Source of the DNA: Corallium rubrum
Taxonomy: Eukaryota; Cnidaria; Anthozoa; Scleralcyonacea; Coralliidae
Reading direction: 5' to 3'
Assembly (NCBI GenBank): GCA_964035015.1
Contig: OZ036014.1
Location: 2,283,701-2,347,700, forward strand
Length of the DNA: 64,000 bases
The position numbers and the translations under genes are program-made. The first letter of the stretch is position 1, and each line of letters opens with the position of its first letter. Of this stretch, positions 40,769-61,166 are shown piece by piece. Below the pieces are notes generated by a model. It saw only the letters and a program-made list of their open reading frames with translations, ran no database searches and was not told where the DNA came from.

Positions 40769-42060
40769 ACTCTATAAAAACTAAAAAAGTGCTCCTTGGA
40801 AACTCAAGGTGCTTGTTTTTATGCACCTACTAAATCTGAGCAGGTGTCATATAACTACAGTGCTACTGCCTGCCATTTTATTGCTTCACAGACTACAACT
40901 TTTAAGTATCTTTCATTGTTTATTTACGGTCAAACTGGGTGTTCTCTTGCAAGCTACATTGCAATACTATATTCCCATGCAAGATTGCAATGTTGATTGA
41001 CAAGTTCCCATGAGCAATTTGCAAACGTTTCGGGAATATTTATTTCTGAAATTCAACATTTTCATTACTTAAACTACCATTTGCATGACTGAAAATACAT
41101 TAAATACTATCCATCCACCAACAGTAATATTTTAAACATAAATTTGTATATTTACTCAAAAGAAAGATGAACCTTTAAAGGAATCTACTGAGGAATCTTC
41201 AAAAGACATTTGCAAGTTGCTCAAGCCAAATTGACAATCAACTTTGTGGCCCAATATTGCAAAGTCACATGCAAGAGAACATCCTGTTTTTGACTGTAAT
41301 GCCTGCTGTAGGTCAACTATGCTTAAAGTGTGAACTCTTTTGTAAGAAATGCCAAATTAGGATACAGTATTTAAATGCACCATATGTATTAAAGACACAT
41401 TATGGCAGGGATTTCATTAGAAGCCAGCAACTGGTACACCCAGAAATCCCTGTCTAGAGAAAAGCCTTTTGATAAAGATTAGTATCCAGCATAACATAGC
41501 CTGTGTATGATGGTTTACATCTGTGTTTAGTGCTGGGCAGTAATCTTTACCATTTGCTTAGGTTTTTCACCTGGTGAACCTCTTACCAATCTCTTAAAGA
41601 AAAGCTTTTCATGATAGGCAGGCAGTTAGATTAGTGGTGCTGATCTAGGATTTTAGATGAAGGTGGGGGGGGGGGGGAGGTACCTAAATATGTGCCATAT
41701 CAGGGGGTCTGAAGTTCTGTACATGCATCTGTAACTCCGTTCAATCAACATACCACTTTTTTAAAACAATTCTGTCCCATTTTGTCCCTGTCTGAGCTGC
41801 AATTAACTTCTTCAAGTCTCCAATTGTGTCATCACCACTAATAGTAAACCAGCTAAGGAAAATGGCTATTTACTGTCGTGGCAATAGAGAATAGAAGCAT
41901 TCCATAAAATATTGTTGCAATTATATTCCTCAAGTTCAACAATTCATTTGATAAGATTCGTTGACAACTTCCTGTTTTGAATTTGATTGGTGTTGGGCAA
42001 ATAATCCTGTTTCTTATTGGTTGTTTAAAAACCAGAAACCAATAACCAATGAAATATCAA
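40769..42060. other. No gene recognised
   Basis: AT-rich sequence with a poly-G run at 41666-41677. Short ORFs here lack support. Confidence 0.35.
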
Positions 42061-42061
42061 A

Positions 42062-42165
42062 TTCATATATATATATATATATATATATACGTGTGGGTTT
42101 TGGTCTATGAAACGCAAAGAGTGCTCGATAACATATAGTTAGAGCAAATATAGATTTTCGCTTAC
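42062..42165 (-). mobile_element. Penelope-like element end plus (TA)n, reversed
   Basis: A (TA)n run is followed by CGTGTGGGTTTTGGTCTATG and TAGATTTTCGCTTAC, the reverse complement of the ends at 18250-18345 and 49075-49155. No coding part is attached. Confidence 0.75.
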
Positions 42166-42479
42166 TGATTTTCGATTATGGCCGACGGTGCACGTTAAAT
42201 GGCCTATGGTCACAGGGCAACCCAAGGCCATTTTTGGCCTTGGGTTGGCCGCTGTACATATATCAGCAAACTTTCATATAATATCTCCTAATGGCTGAAG
42301 ATTGCTTTATAGTTTTAATATTTTCCCCTGACATTTTGTCCAACATTCTGTAACTCATTTTGACGCTGAGAGGCCTAAATTTATCATGTCTGTTATTCTG
42401 TGCATAGAGACTGATCCAGTCATGTCAAAAAGTGGTGTACGTAGTTTTAACCTGTCAGCTAAGGCATGACAGTTCCACC

Positions 42480-43470
42480 CTCGCTGATCATGGAAATAGT
42501 GAGATTTTGTTGCTGGCTGAGCACTTCAGTAATGGGTAAAGTTGAAGTGTTACATAAAGCGACAATGGCAACCAAGATTCACCGAGAAATGTGGCACATC
42601 GCTACTTTGGTGCATGATGTTTGAAACAGAGGGCAACTCAACCAGTGAATTCGTCAATATCATGGACATTCTGCAGAGACTTCTCGTGCTTCCTGTAGGC
42701 AGTGCCCATGTTGAACGGTGTTTTTCATTACTCAAAGTTGAAACATATCCTGGATGACTGGCGACTTTCACTTGGTACCGAAACTATCGGTAAATTAATG
42801 CGCATGTGTTCTGATTCTCAACTAGCAGTAATACACATTGGCTGAATTCCAGCACCCGTCGCCATCGTATACATATTAGGGACCTTAAGATCTACGAGGG
42901 CAACTTCGAGGACAACGTCCTTCAAACAAAATCATTCTTCTTGCAAAATAAAGATAATGAATAATTTCTAGTCCCAAGAGTAATCTGAACACCGTCCTCA
43001 CTCTGTATACAACGCCACTCGGAGCATTTTCACGTCTTCAGGACGACGTTGACTCGTGGGGTGATGAGAACTGTTGTCTGAGACTGCCTTAACACTTTTA
43101 CCGTTGTAACACTTTGAAAATTATCTGAACAAGCTTCAAGTATTGAGCACAGTAGTCAGTTAACCGTGACTTCTTTTTAATGCTAAAATTTGAATTTCTT
43201 TTTAACTGCCATCGTCGCCATAGCATCTTAAGGTCCCTATTAAACCATATGGCCCCCGAAATTCACAGAAACGAAAATGTGTAACTGCAGTCGACAACAC
43301 ATGTGACTCTGAACTCTCAGAGATACTTGTGCTTTCTGAATCAGACACCGACAGTGTCAATGGTGACGGTAACAACAATGGCAGCATCAACAGCAGTGAC
43401 AACGACAGTGTCAACGGCAGTGTCGACAGCAGCAACAACGGCAGCATCAAAAGTAGCGACAGTTTACTTT
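42480..43470 (+). pseudogene. Eroded hAT-like transposase, C-terminal part
   Basis: A frame around 42600-42840 contains LPVGSAHVERCFSLLK, the signature of the hAT transposase C-terminal dimerisation region, followed after a frame change by a Leu-rich stretch. A separate frame leads through WLNSSTRRHR into the MITE at 42879-43237. Beyond it, in the same frame after removing the insert and one TA, comes IKPYGPRNSQKRKCV and a Ser/Asp/Asn-rich tail ending TAA near 43479. At least one frameshift and the insertion make it non-functional. No terminal repeats were found, so the element limits are unknown. Confidence 0.6.
42879..43237 (+). mobile_element. MITE of the GGGACCTTAAGATC family inside the transposase remnant
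   Basis: The ends GGGACCTTAAGATCTACG and CATCTTAAGGTCCC are inverted, with TA on both sides (42877-42878, 43238-43239). It interrupts the reading frame of the hAT-like remnant, so it is younger than that copy. Confidence 0.8.
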
Positions 43471-43705
43471 CACAATAAAGTTTTGGATGTTTTCAAATTA
43501 ACTATTGTTTGTTAAAACTTGTTCACAGTAAATGCAGGTGACTGGGAAAAAATACCCAGAAAAATGGCCTTGGGTTGAAGGATCTAGCTAGGCCAATAAT
43601 GGCCTAACTAAAAAAAAATTGGCCTTGGGTTGGAGGACCTACCTAGGCCATCAATGGCCTAGGGTACAAAGTATAAAATTTGACCCCTGAGTGCGCATGG
43701 GCCCA

Positions 43706-43969
43706 GAGTGCTCAAACTCCCATAAGGGTAGTGAGCGTTGCATTATCGCTAATAGGTACCCACAGCAACTTCACAGAGTGCTCAACAACACCAAAGTGAT
43801 GGAGCATACATAGTTCAATCTACAGACACGTGTTTCGCTGTACTACAGCTCATCAGTGTAGCTTGGAACAATCTGAATGAATTTCATCAATTACTTAATA
43901 TACACATGCGATCGTCGGTGACAACCGCATGTGGGACAGCATTGGTGAAGTACATTCAGATAACGTGAA
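43706..43969 (-). mobile_element. Hammerhead-bearing insert between 15-bp direct repeats
   Basis: A 264-bp segment is bounded by identical GTGCGCATGGGCCCA repeats (43691-43705 and 43970-43984), which look like a target-site duplication. It contains the hammerhead at 43820-43861 and no ORF. A (TA)n tract follows the right repeat. It may be a small non-autonomous retroelement of the retrozyme or Penelope-related type; the direct repeats could also be a terminal-repeat remnant. Confidence 0.5.
43820..43861 (-). ncRNA. Hammerhead ribozyme, type I, minimal
   Basis: Read on the minus strand: CTACA, then CTGATGA, then helix II GCUGU-AGU-ACAGC (5 bp, 3-nt loop), then GAAA, then a very short helix III (C-ACGU-G next to the A-U closing pair), then the cleavage triplet GUC, then TGTAG. 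CTACA pairs perfectly with TGTAG to close helix I. All catalytic-core residues are present. Cleavage is expected between 43825 and 43824. Such small type I hammerheads with a minimal helix III are known from Penelope-like elements and retrozymes of animals. Confidence 0.88.
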
Positions 43970-43981
43970 GTGCGCATGGGC

Positions 43982-43982
<1 letters not shown>

Positions 43983-44034
<52 letters not shown>
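43983..44034. repeat. (TA)n microsatellite
   Basis: About 25 TA units directly follow the right 15-bp repeat of the hammerhead-bearing insert. Confidence 0.95.
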
Positions 44035-44038
<4 letters not shown>

Positions 44039-44556
44039 GAAATTACTAACAGTCCGGAGTTGTCACTTAGAAAAGATTAACAGTTACATAAATTCACATG
44101 TATCATAATTTTCACTATTTTTTTGAAAGGATACTTGCACTTCACTCTCACTTTCTTGCCAAGTCTGTCATTACATGTTACTTCCAACATTTTTCACAGC
44201 CAAGCAACAGCACTGAGACACTACATGTATTTAAAAAAACAAATTATTTAAACATTAATAAGAACAAGTTGTTGATTAAATTTTGAAGATTAAATGTTTA
44301 AAACTTTAAACCAATGAAGTACTATAGCATTTACCTGCACTCCTGCTTGCAAAATTCAAGAAAATATAACACAAATTCGAAAAAACTAAGGAAGAATTCT
44401 TGTTAAAATATCACTTCACGTTTTTGAAATATTCTAAAATTCTTGAACGTGCCGGAAACTAGAAGTACGCATGTCCTTATTCTATGACATTCACAACGCT
44501 GACCGTAAGTGATCAGGGTCTCAGTAATCGGAGGAAGGCCTGGGGAAGATATCAAA

Positions 44557-53711
<9,155 letters not shown>

Positions 53712-53876
53712 AACTTGAGCAGAAATAATTCAATGTTACTGTTTAGCAATAATATTTTTTTTGTACAGTTATGTAAAGTGACATTAAAATATAATACAAT
53801 CTTATTCAATTTGCAGCTGATAATCAGTGATCACCAGCTAAGAAATATTCATTTTATAACACTATTGTCAATGATG

Positions 53877-56800
53877 CTACCTTGCTGCAGATAGCATGTC
53901 CACCAACTTTGAATGTGTTGTGAGAGCAGATGGTGGATTGCCTTCACTATCTGTCAGGGTGGTCTTGGCTCCAGCAAGAAGAAGCATTTGTACAATTGAT
54001 TCAAACTCACATATTACAGCTAAAAATTAGTTTAATATGGCATTTAGTTTGATCATAATAGTCTGTATTTTGATAAAAATATTTTTTAATAAACCAACTG
54101 CCAATTTTAAAACTAAAGATATTTTTCATTGAATTTAAATACAAACTGCTGGCTGATTAGCTATTTACATATACTGTATATGGTAATTATATTTTCAATT
54201 TAAATAAGAAAACTTACCATAATGTAGAGGTGTTTGACCGTCATCATCCTTAAGAAATTAAATTAAAAAAATAATGAGTTAATCAGCAACATATAAGTAT
54301 AGGTAATAGCATGGTTTTGAGAGCAATTTGGAAAAAAAACATGCATGAGTGAGTTTTTCAAAGACTATCAAAATTGCACGAGTCCGAAGGACGAGTGCTA
54401 TTTGAGGTCTTTGAAAAACTCACAAGTGTGTCTTACTTATCAATAATATACATGAAAAAATTTATCATAAAGAGAATCCTTCTAATCAAAATGCTTTGTT
54501 CAAATAACATACATGAAGAAAAAAAATTAACAGGAAGACCTAAGTTTTTTTCTAGTAAAAAATGATTTTTGTGCAAATTTAAAAAATTACAAAATTTGCA
54601 GATAAATTTACGGTAATTTTTCTGCACTGAATTACACTAAAATTGCACTCCTCCTCTCAACCAATCAGAATTGAGAAATTTTTTCATGTACTGTATATTA
54701 TTAATATGGTTACACTGGACTTATGTATCCTGCCCTATAAAGACCCAGATTGAGTACTGTACACATTAAATTTGAATTTTGTATCATATGAACAGTTTTG
54801 TGGGCTTTGATGAGTGTAATCCAATAAATACTGAATATTTAGTACATTATATACCTGGTTATTAATATCAGATTTTATTTTGATAAGATAGTCTACAATA
54901 TCTTGGTGGCCTCTGTCACATGCCCAGTGAAGCAGTGTCATGCCCTGTCAATAAAAAAAATATTACTGTAACAGTAGCTATAGGTCTACTGTATTTACAG
55001 TAATTAAACTGTCGGAAATTAAATAAAAAGTACACTTTTATCTGATGACCAAGGTCCAGCTTGCTTAAATAAATTGTTAGATCTCTTCAATCATAAACTT
55101 AACTACAGCTGTATATATATAGTCCAGTGGGGTGCCTAATGGTAACCTATACTTACAGTGTATATAGTGCTGGCTACAAGATGAAACAAGTTATGTGTAT
55201 AGTATGGAGTTGTATTTTATAGGGCTGTTTATACAAGAGGTGATAAGACATGACTTACAGCCTTACACAAGTTGTACCTTATAATTATAAGATGTGACCT
55301 GACCCATTTATACAACATTTTGGAAGAAGCCGTGGCTTGTGTAAGTTGCAAACACAAGTCTTCACACCTTTTGGACAAGGCCATAAGAGAGGCCACTTAC
55401 TGTAATTCACTTAACCCTTTATCGCCCAGTAGCCACTCCATTGACAAATAAAAGCACCTGGCATTAGCCAGTGAGAGTAAAATACTAAAGACATTGTTGG
55501 GCAATAACGGGTTAACCAAGATAGTCTATTAACCCTTTATCACCCAGTAGCCACTCCATTGACAAGTAAAATCATCTGGCGTTAGCCAGAGTAAAATACT
55601 AAAGACATTTTTGGGTGATAAAGGGTTAACTATTACATGTACCTCATCATCTTTGGTGTTGACATCTATTTTATTGTTTTGTAAATGTCTGATCATTTCC
55701 TGAGTATTTCCCTCTTTACACCAATCAAAAACTGTTTTATTCTCATCTCTGAAATGTTACAATAACCACGACACTGTAAGAATACTGAAATACTGTATTC
55801 ATAACTGTTATATAAATTGAGACAGTATATAATACTTAGTACATTCTTACTTCATATGACACTCTTCCTCATATTCAGCATTATATAATGTGCTAACAAC
55901 TACACCACCAATTCCACTTCCACTCTCGGAGTTTTTTGCCTGTTAAAAAATGTACACCCCAAGTTGAACTACATGTAGCCTGCATAGCTGGTGGTATGAA
56001 ACTAATTGAAAGTTATCTGTAGGGATGAGCCGATCAAGAAAAATCAAATTTACCGATCCGATAAATTCTGATACGATTTATGATCTGATCGGCCGATTTA
56101 TCGGTGGTTATCGATATTTGTCAACAGGAATTCCTGACACTTGATTTGCAGCAAAACAATAGCAAAACATAACGTATATTGTTTGGCAAATATAATGTGA
56201 TCATTAACCATCAGTCATCAGCAAGACGGAGTTTAAGTTGAAATATGAAAAATGAAATACGATTGACAAAAGTTGAAAAAAAAAAATGTTTCACCAAACA
56301 AGAAATATGACGTATTAAACATGATGCACCTTATCAAATTAATTAAATTTTATAGTTTCTTTGTGGAATCACTATAACTTAGCATTTTTCTTAAAAAAGA
56401 AAATGAAATTCACAAGTATAAAATCCAGAATAGTATTTATCGGACCGCCGATATATGTCGATGTAATCGGCCGATAACCGATCAGCCTGAAAGTTGCCGA
56501 TTATCGGCTTCTACCAATTAATTTCCGATTATCAGCTCATCCCTAGTTATCTGGTTAAATCATTTAGCAGACAGACTTAAAGCTCCAGGTGAACAAATCA
56601 GATTTACCGGTGCTTCTTGTGATTCTTGTGTAGTTCCTAAGCAATGTTCCCAGTTTTCATTTACTCTTGTTAGTTCATTTATATATTGCTTCATTGCAGT
56701 TTGTCTAGACATAGAACCTAAACTTTTCCACGCTTCCCTACAGGAGAAATAATTGACTTCAAAATAATTTACACTTTTGGACAGGGGCGGATTGGCAGCA

Positions 56801-58818
56801 GAAAAGTTACCGGGAAATTATATGAAAGGGGCGCCTGGCTGAGCGCAAAGCCTGAATACTCTAATGGTCCCGGCTGGGGTGTGCGCCTCTGTGCGCCCGG
56901 GGCGTTGTGGCCTCTAGGAAATGTTTGAGCCTCTGAAATCGTATTTCCTCGATTTTGAGAGCGGCATTAATAATTTTAAGGACAATTTTATGTATCGTGT
57001 ATGCCCATATTTTTTGTGAGTATACAATATTTAATAGACAATAATATATCATATATTATGTATGAGTATATATTTAAGTCACAAGTGGATTACTGTTCCA
57101 CTATTCAACTATATACTCTTAGTCTTACAGTTACAAAATTTATTATATACCAGAAAAATTGCATAAGGTTACATCTTATGAAGAGTGAATAACAAAGAAA
57201 AGATAACACAATTACATGCAGAGTCAGTAGTTCAGAAAAAACAAATTGTATATCATTGTGTTTGGAGATTACAACTAGTAGCCATAGCAATGTATAACAG
57301 TACTAGTAACAACTGTATTTCATAAGATTTACGTGATGAGCTGTATGTTGTTAATTGTCTTTGTGGGGGTGCCTGAAACGCAAAACAAGGGGGTGCATCG
57401 GGAAATTTCCCGGTGGGCCAGTCCGCCTCTGCTTTTGGATGAGTAATATTGGATATAACTCAGACCTGCCAAGTCTTACGGTTTTGCCGTGAGACTCACA
57501 ATTTTGATTACAATCTCACGGTCTCACGATTCCGTACTCGATTCTCACGATAAATGGAAATCCTAAGATTCTAGATTCTTCATTGGTATGATTTCAGTAT
57601 TTTAATTTACCGAAATTTAGTGACAAAATAAATATGGACATAGATTGTATAATCTGTACTTGCAGATGTAGGACAACTGACAAGTAACGTAGTAATTTAG
57701 CAGTCACGAAAAATTCATTTCCACATCTGCCATCCACCATTTTGAAGTTCATGTGTACATAATTAATTATGCATATACGCAGTTGTAATACAAAAATTAT
57801 GCACCCACATGAAGTTTTCAATATGGCATCCACACTGTTACATGGGAAAATAGCAAAATGAATTGATTTGAACAATTGCAGTGTTTTCTCACTATTTTTG
57901 CATTTTTCTCAGGTCTCTATACTTCAAGATAATTAATCACACTATACATAAACAAACAAACAAACAAACAAACAAACAAACAAACAAACAAACAAACAAA
58001 CAAATACATATATAAACAAATAAATGCATACATAAACAATTAAATATTCTCACCATTTAGCACAACCTTTCATATCCCACATTGCTGGTTTTTTGGTTCT
58101 ACAAGGACCATCTTTTGCCTAATTAATTGAACGTAGTGTTAGATAAATATTTTAATCCCATTTAATTTTGTTGTGATTTAATACTGTATTTTAAGTGTAA
58201 AATTATTAAAAACTCAATTTAAGATCAATTTAAAAGCTATTAGTTGCGTTTACAGAAATAGGAAAAGCAGACCACGAAAATCTCGTTGAAAATAAAACGA
58301 TATTTCACGTAATCAAACGCAAAAAGCGTTGATCACGCATTCGTGATTTGTAAACAAATATCTTTTTGTAAAATCTAGTTATTAAAAAATTAATAATTTT
58401 TACATTGCACATTTCCGGCTTTTTATATTTTTTAATACACAAATAACAAATTACAAACAATCTTGTAATAACAAATACTCTGAGACGAAACTGCGAATAA
58501 AAACGAGACGAATCAGACGGCAGATGTTGTTTGGCGACAAAGCGACAATAATAATAGTTAAACGACCGTTCAAGACGATCTTGAAAACACACAAGCTTTA
58601 TAAGTCATTACAAGTGAAAACATTAATTTACTCACCTGTTTAAAAAGTCCGTAAAATTTCAGTTTCTCTTCGTTCTTTAAACCTCTTAGATCTTTAACAA
58701 ATTCCGTAGCTAAATCAAATAAATTCTCCAGATCTGAAGAGTTGTTGACTTCAGCCATGTTGGTTTGTTGTTGTGACCCCATCTCGTTTCCAGAGCTCTC
58801 TTGAAAATGGCGCGCCAA
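53877..58818 (-). CDS. ACBD6: Acyl-CoA-binding domain-containing protein 6
   Basis: ACBD6 binds long-chain acyl-CoA through an N-terminal helical domain and has C-terminal ankyrin repeats. Eight exons in transcript order: 58818-58636, 58118-58054, 56737-56608, 55939-55851, 55747-55642, 54944-54855, 54248-54218, 54019-53877. They sum to 837 nt (278 aa; human about 282) with all phases agreeing. The acyl-CoA-binding domain spans about 29-120: LKFYGLFKQ, KKPAMWDMKGCAKW and EAWKSLGSMSRQTAMKQYI carry the ligand-contacting Tyr, Lys and Trp positions of the family. The ankyrin part has TLLHWACDRGHQDIVDYLI and TPLHYAVICEFESIVQMLL. Two in-frame ATGs follow the first (residues 13 and 21), so the start is uncertain. 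It converges with ALAD, stop to stop, over 165 bp. Confidence 0.94.
54297..54707. mobile_element. Foldback MITE, copy 2 (family of 8800-9219)
   Basis: It begins TATAGGTAATAGCATGG and ends near ATGTACTGTATATTATTAAT, reversed relative to the copy at 8800. GAGTTTTTCAAAGACT is mirrored by AGGTCTTTGAAAAACTC. It lies in an intron of ACBD6. Confidence 0.75.
55434..55635. repeat. Tandem pair of small AACCCTTTATC elements
   Basis: Two copies of about 90 bp, each starting AACCCTTTATCNCCCAGTAG and ending GGGTTAAC-like, with short inverted ends. They lie between ACBD6 exons. Confidence 0.75.
56020..56545. mobile_element. hAT-like MITE, perfect 8-bp target duplication (copy 3)
   Basis: The ends TAGGGATGAGC and GCTCATCCCTA are inverted and flanked by GTTATCTG on both sides (56012-56019, 56546-56553). 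ATCGGCCGAT words lie inside. It is in intron 3 of ACBD6 and related to 38712 and 40064. Confidence 0.88.
56786..57431. mobile_element. Non-autonomous transposon with CAGGGGCGGATTGGC ends
   Basis: The left end CAGGGGCGGATTGGC and right end GCCAGTCCGCCTCTG are imperfect inverted repeats. GGGAAATTTCCCGGTGGG and TGAAATCGTATTTCCT recall the families at 12745 and 37294. It lies in intron 2 of ACBD6. Confidence 0.7.
57950..58020. repeat. (AAAC)n microsatellite
   Basis: About 14 AAAC units lie close to the splice donor of ACBD6 exon 2. Confidence 0.95.
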
Positions 58819-58834
58819 TTTAAATTATTAACTC

Positions 58835-59530
58835 TACACCTTTTTCAGGTCAAATTCAGAAACTTCCAAACGAACTTCAGATAATTCAGATCAATTTCAG
58901 AACTTTCCAAGTGAATTTCAGAAATTTCCAAATGATATTCAGATTTTCCAAATGATATTCAGAAATTTCCAAATGATATTCAGACTTTCCAAATGATATT
59001 CAGACATTTCCAAAATGAAGCGAGAGGCTTGCACAGTAAATAGTTCGGATCAGCTGAGGGAACACATATACCTTTTTTGCCCTGCATTACTCAATAAAAA
59101 ACATTCAATTGCACTCATTGAAATAAAAATAGCACTTTATGTAATCAATGCTATTGATGTTACAGAAGCGTTATTGAATGTCGTTTCGCGCTAATAATAA
59201 AGTGATATTGTTATTTCAGTGAGTGCAATTGAATGTTTTTTATTGAGTAATGCAGGGCAAAAGGTGTATGTGTTCCCTCAGCTGATCCGAACTATTTACT
59301 GTTCAAGCAAACTTTAGCCTCTCGCTTCGTTTTGGAAATGTCTGAATATCATTTGGAAATGTCTGAAATTCATTTGAAAATGTCTGAATACATTTGGAAA
59401 ATCTGAATATCATTTGGACAAATTGAATATCATTTGGAAATGTCTGAAACTCATTTGGACAATCTGAATATCATTTGGAAGTGTCTGAAATTCGTTTGGA
59501 AGTTTCTGAATTTGACCTGAAAAAGGTGTA
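58835..59530. mobile_element. ~700-bp foldback element just upstream of ACBD6
   Basis: The ends TACACCTTTTTCAGGTC and GACCTGAAAAAGGTGTA are inverted. Within them, GAGGGAACACATATACC and CATTCAATTGCACTCATTGA also mirror. Arms carry short tandem TTTCCAAATGATATTCAGA units. It begins 17 bp upstream of the first ATG of ACBD6, so it must supply or disrupt the promoter/5'UTR. Confidence 0.85.
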
Positions 59531-60231
59531 GTAGTGGTAATCAATTACTAATTAATTAATTAATTATTAATTAATATAATTAATTTATTACATTTATTTA
59601 TTCTTTTGAGATAAAATATCTCATTTAATATTATTACTAGTACTGTTATTATTTATTACGGTCAAAAACATTTTCACCGATAATTTGGCATTTGGAGCCA
59701 TATTGCGGAAAAAAACTTTTTTCGTCTCAGAATGGTGAGATACGTGTTTTTCTTGATTTTGAATACAGTATCCCAAAACTGCCAGAATGGGAAAGTTGAG
59801 GGAATCATTTCAAATGGGTTGTTTTGCTATTTTAAGGTCAAAAACATCATTTTCACTGATAATTAGTATAATTTGCATGTAGTTGCTTAATTTTCAATAA
59901 TCATTGAACTATAATCATTTCTAATTCATATTAAAGTAACACATACACATATTTCCCTCTGACAAAGGCCCTTTCTTCAAACATTAGATTACTTTTATAA
60001 GTATGAGTATTTAGGCAATTACCTATAACATTTTCGATTTACAAACTATATGGGGCAAACTTTTACTAAGTGAAGAATGTCACTATTTTGCAAAACACTG
60101 AATAGAGAGTACAAATGATGACAGGTAAGTAAGTAAAGTAGGTAGGCTTCATGGTTTAAAATCAATACAAAATAGACACCTTTAATAAAGTATAGGATCT
60201 CTTTATTGTTCTTCCTTAACATTGCTATTTG
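59531..60231. other. No gene recognised
   Basis: AT-rich DNA with TTAATTAATTAAT simple sequence near 59555 and a degraded Penelope-type motif (TCTGACAAAGGCCCT) at 59960. Confidence 0.4.
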
Positions 60232-60839
60232 CAGTGCTGTGAGTAACTTCGTTACAAGTAACTAGTTACATGTAATCATTACTTTTTTGAGTAACTTTAC
60301 CGGTAACTAGTTACTTTTTTCAGAAGGTAACTTGTAACTGTAACTAGTTACAAAATGTAGGAATAAAAAGTAACGATAACTAGTTACATCTGTCGTTGAG
60401 AGCGCCGTTACTTTTTGCGATATCCATAATACTCCCAACCTCGCCGAGTCGTCGTTCAACGTCGTATCCAGCTTTTCATTGAACTGAACACACCGGTGCC
60501 TGCAAGTGCAGCATGTGAAAGGCTGTTCAGCTGCGCAGGATTAATTTTCAGACCACATCGCTGCTGAATGACTGATCGTAATTTTGAAATTTCTCTTCTG
60601 GTCAAATTAAACAATAGTTTTGTCTAATTCACATGCTTCTCGATTTTAAAAGCAGAACGAAAGAATAGGTGTAACTTTGTAATTGTAATTGTAACTAGTT
60701 ACAAATTTTTAAAGTAACTTTGTAACTGTAACTAGTTACTTTTTTTTCATTGTAACTTGTATCGGTAACTAGTTACTTTTCTGATGATGTAACTGTAATT
60801 ATAACTAGTTACAAAAATTATGTAACTATTACAGCACTG
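60232..60839 (+). mobile_element. Internally deleted hAT element with transposase C-terminus
   Basis: The ends CAGTGCTGTGAGTAAC and GTAACTATTACAGCACTG are inverted, with 8-bp flanks GCTATTTG and GTTATTTG (one mismatch). Subterminal GTAACTAGTTAC palindromes repeat on both sides. The interior (about 60480-60630) encodes PVPASAACERLFSCAGLIF and NFEISLLVKLNNSF, the end of the hAT dimerisation region, broken by stops. It is a non-autonomous derivative that kept only the 3' end of the transposase. Confidence 0.88.
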
Positions 60840-61166
60840 GTTATTTGAAAGAAATACTGTAATTGAGCATGACTATTACATGAACAATTTAATGTGACAG
60901 TTCACTGTTAAAATACCAATTTGAACAAGGATGTTTAATTAATGTTTGGTGCTTTTTTCATTTATTATCAACAGTGTTTCAGATCATTTAGATCGAAACA
61001 AGAGTTAACATCCTGTGCAACATTTTAAACATACTTTTGTTGGATAATTATTTATTCAATTATATACCTAATTTTATAATCACTGAAGTCTAATATTAAT
61101 TGAAAAAATTTTTCTAATTGTCCTTGAGTTTTTCTACCATGTTGATAGTTTTACCACTGGCAGATG

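Noticed and set aside
43202-43450. 82-codon Leu-rich minus-strand ORF
   Set aside because: Antisense of the Ser/Asp/Asn-rich tail of the transposase remnant.
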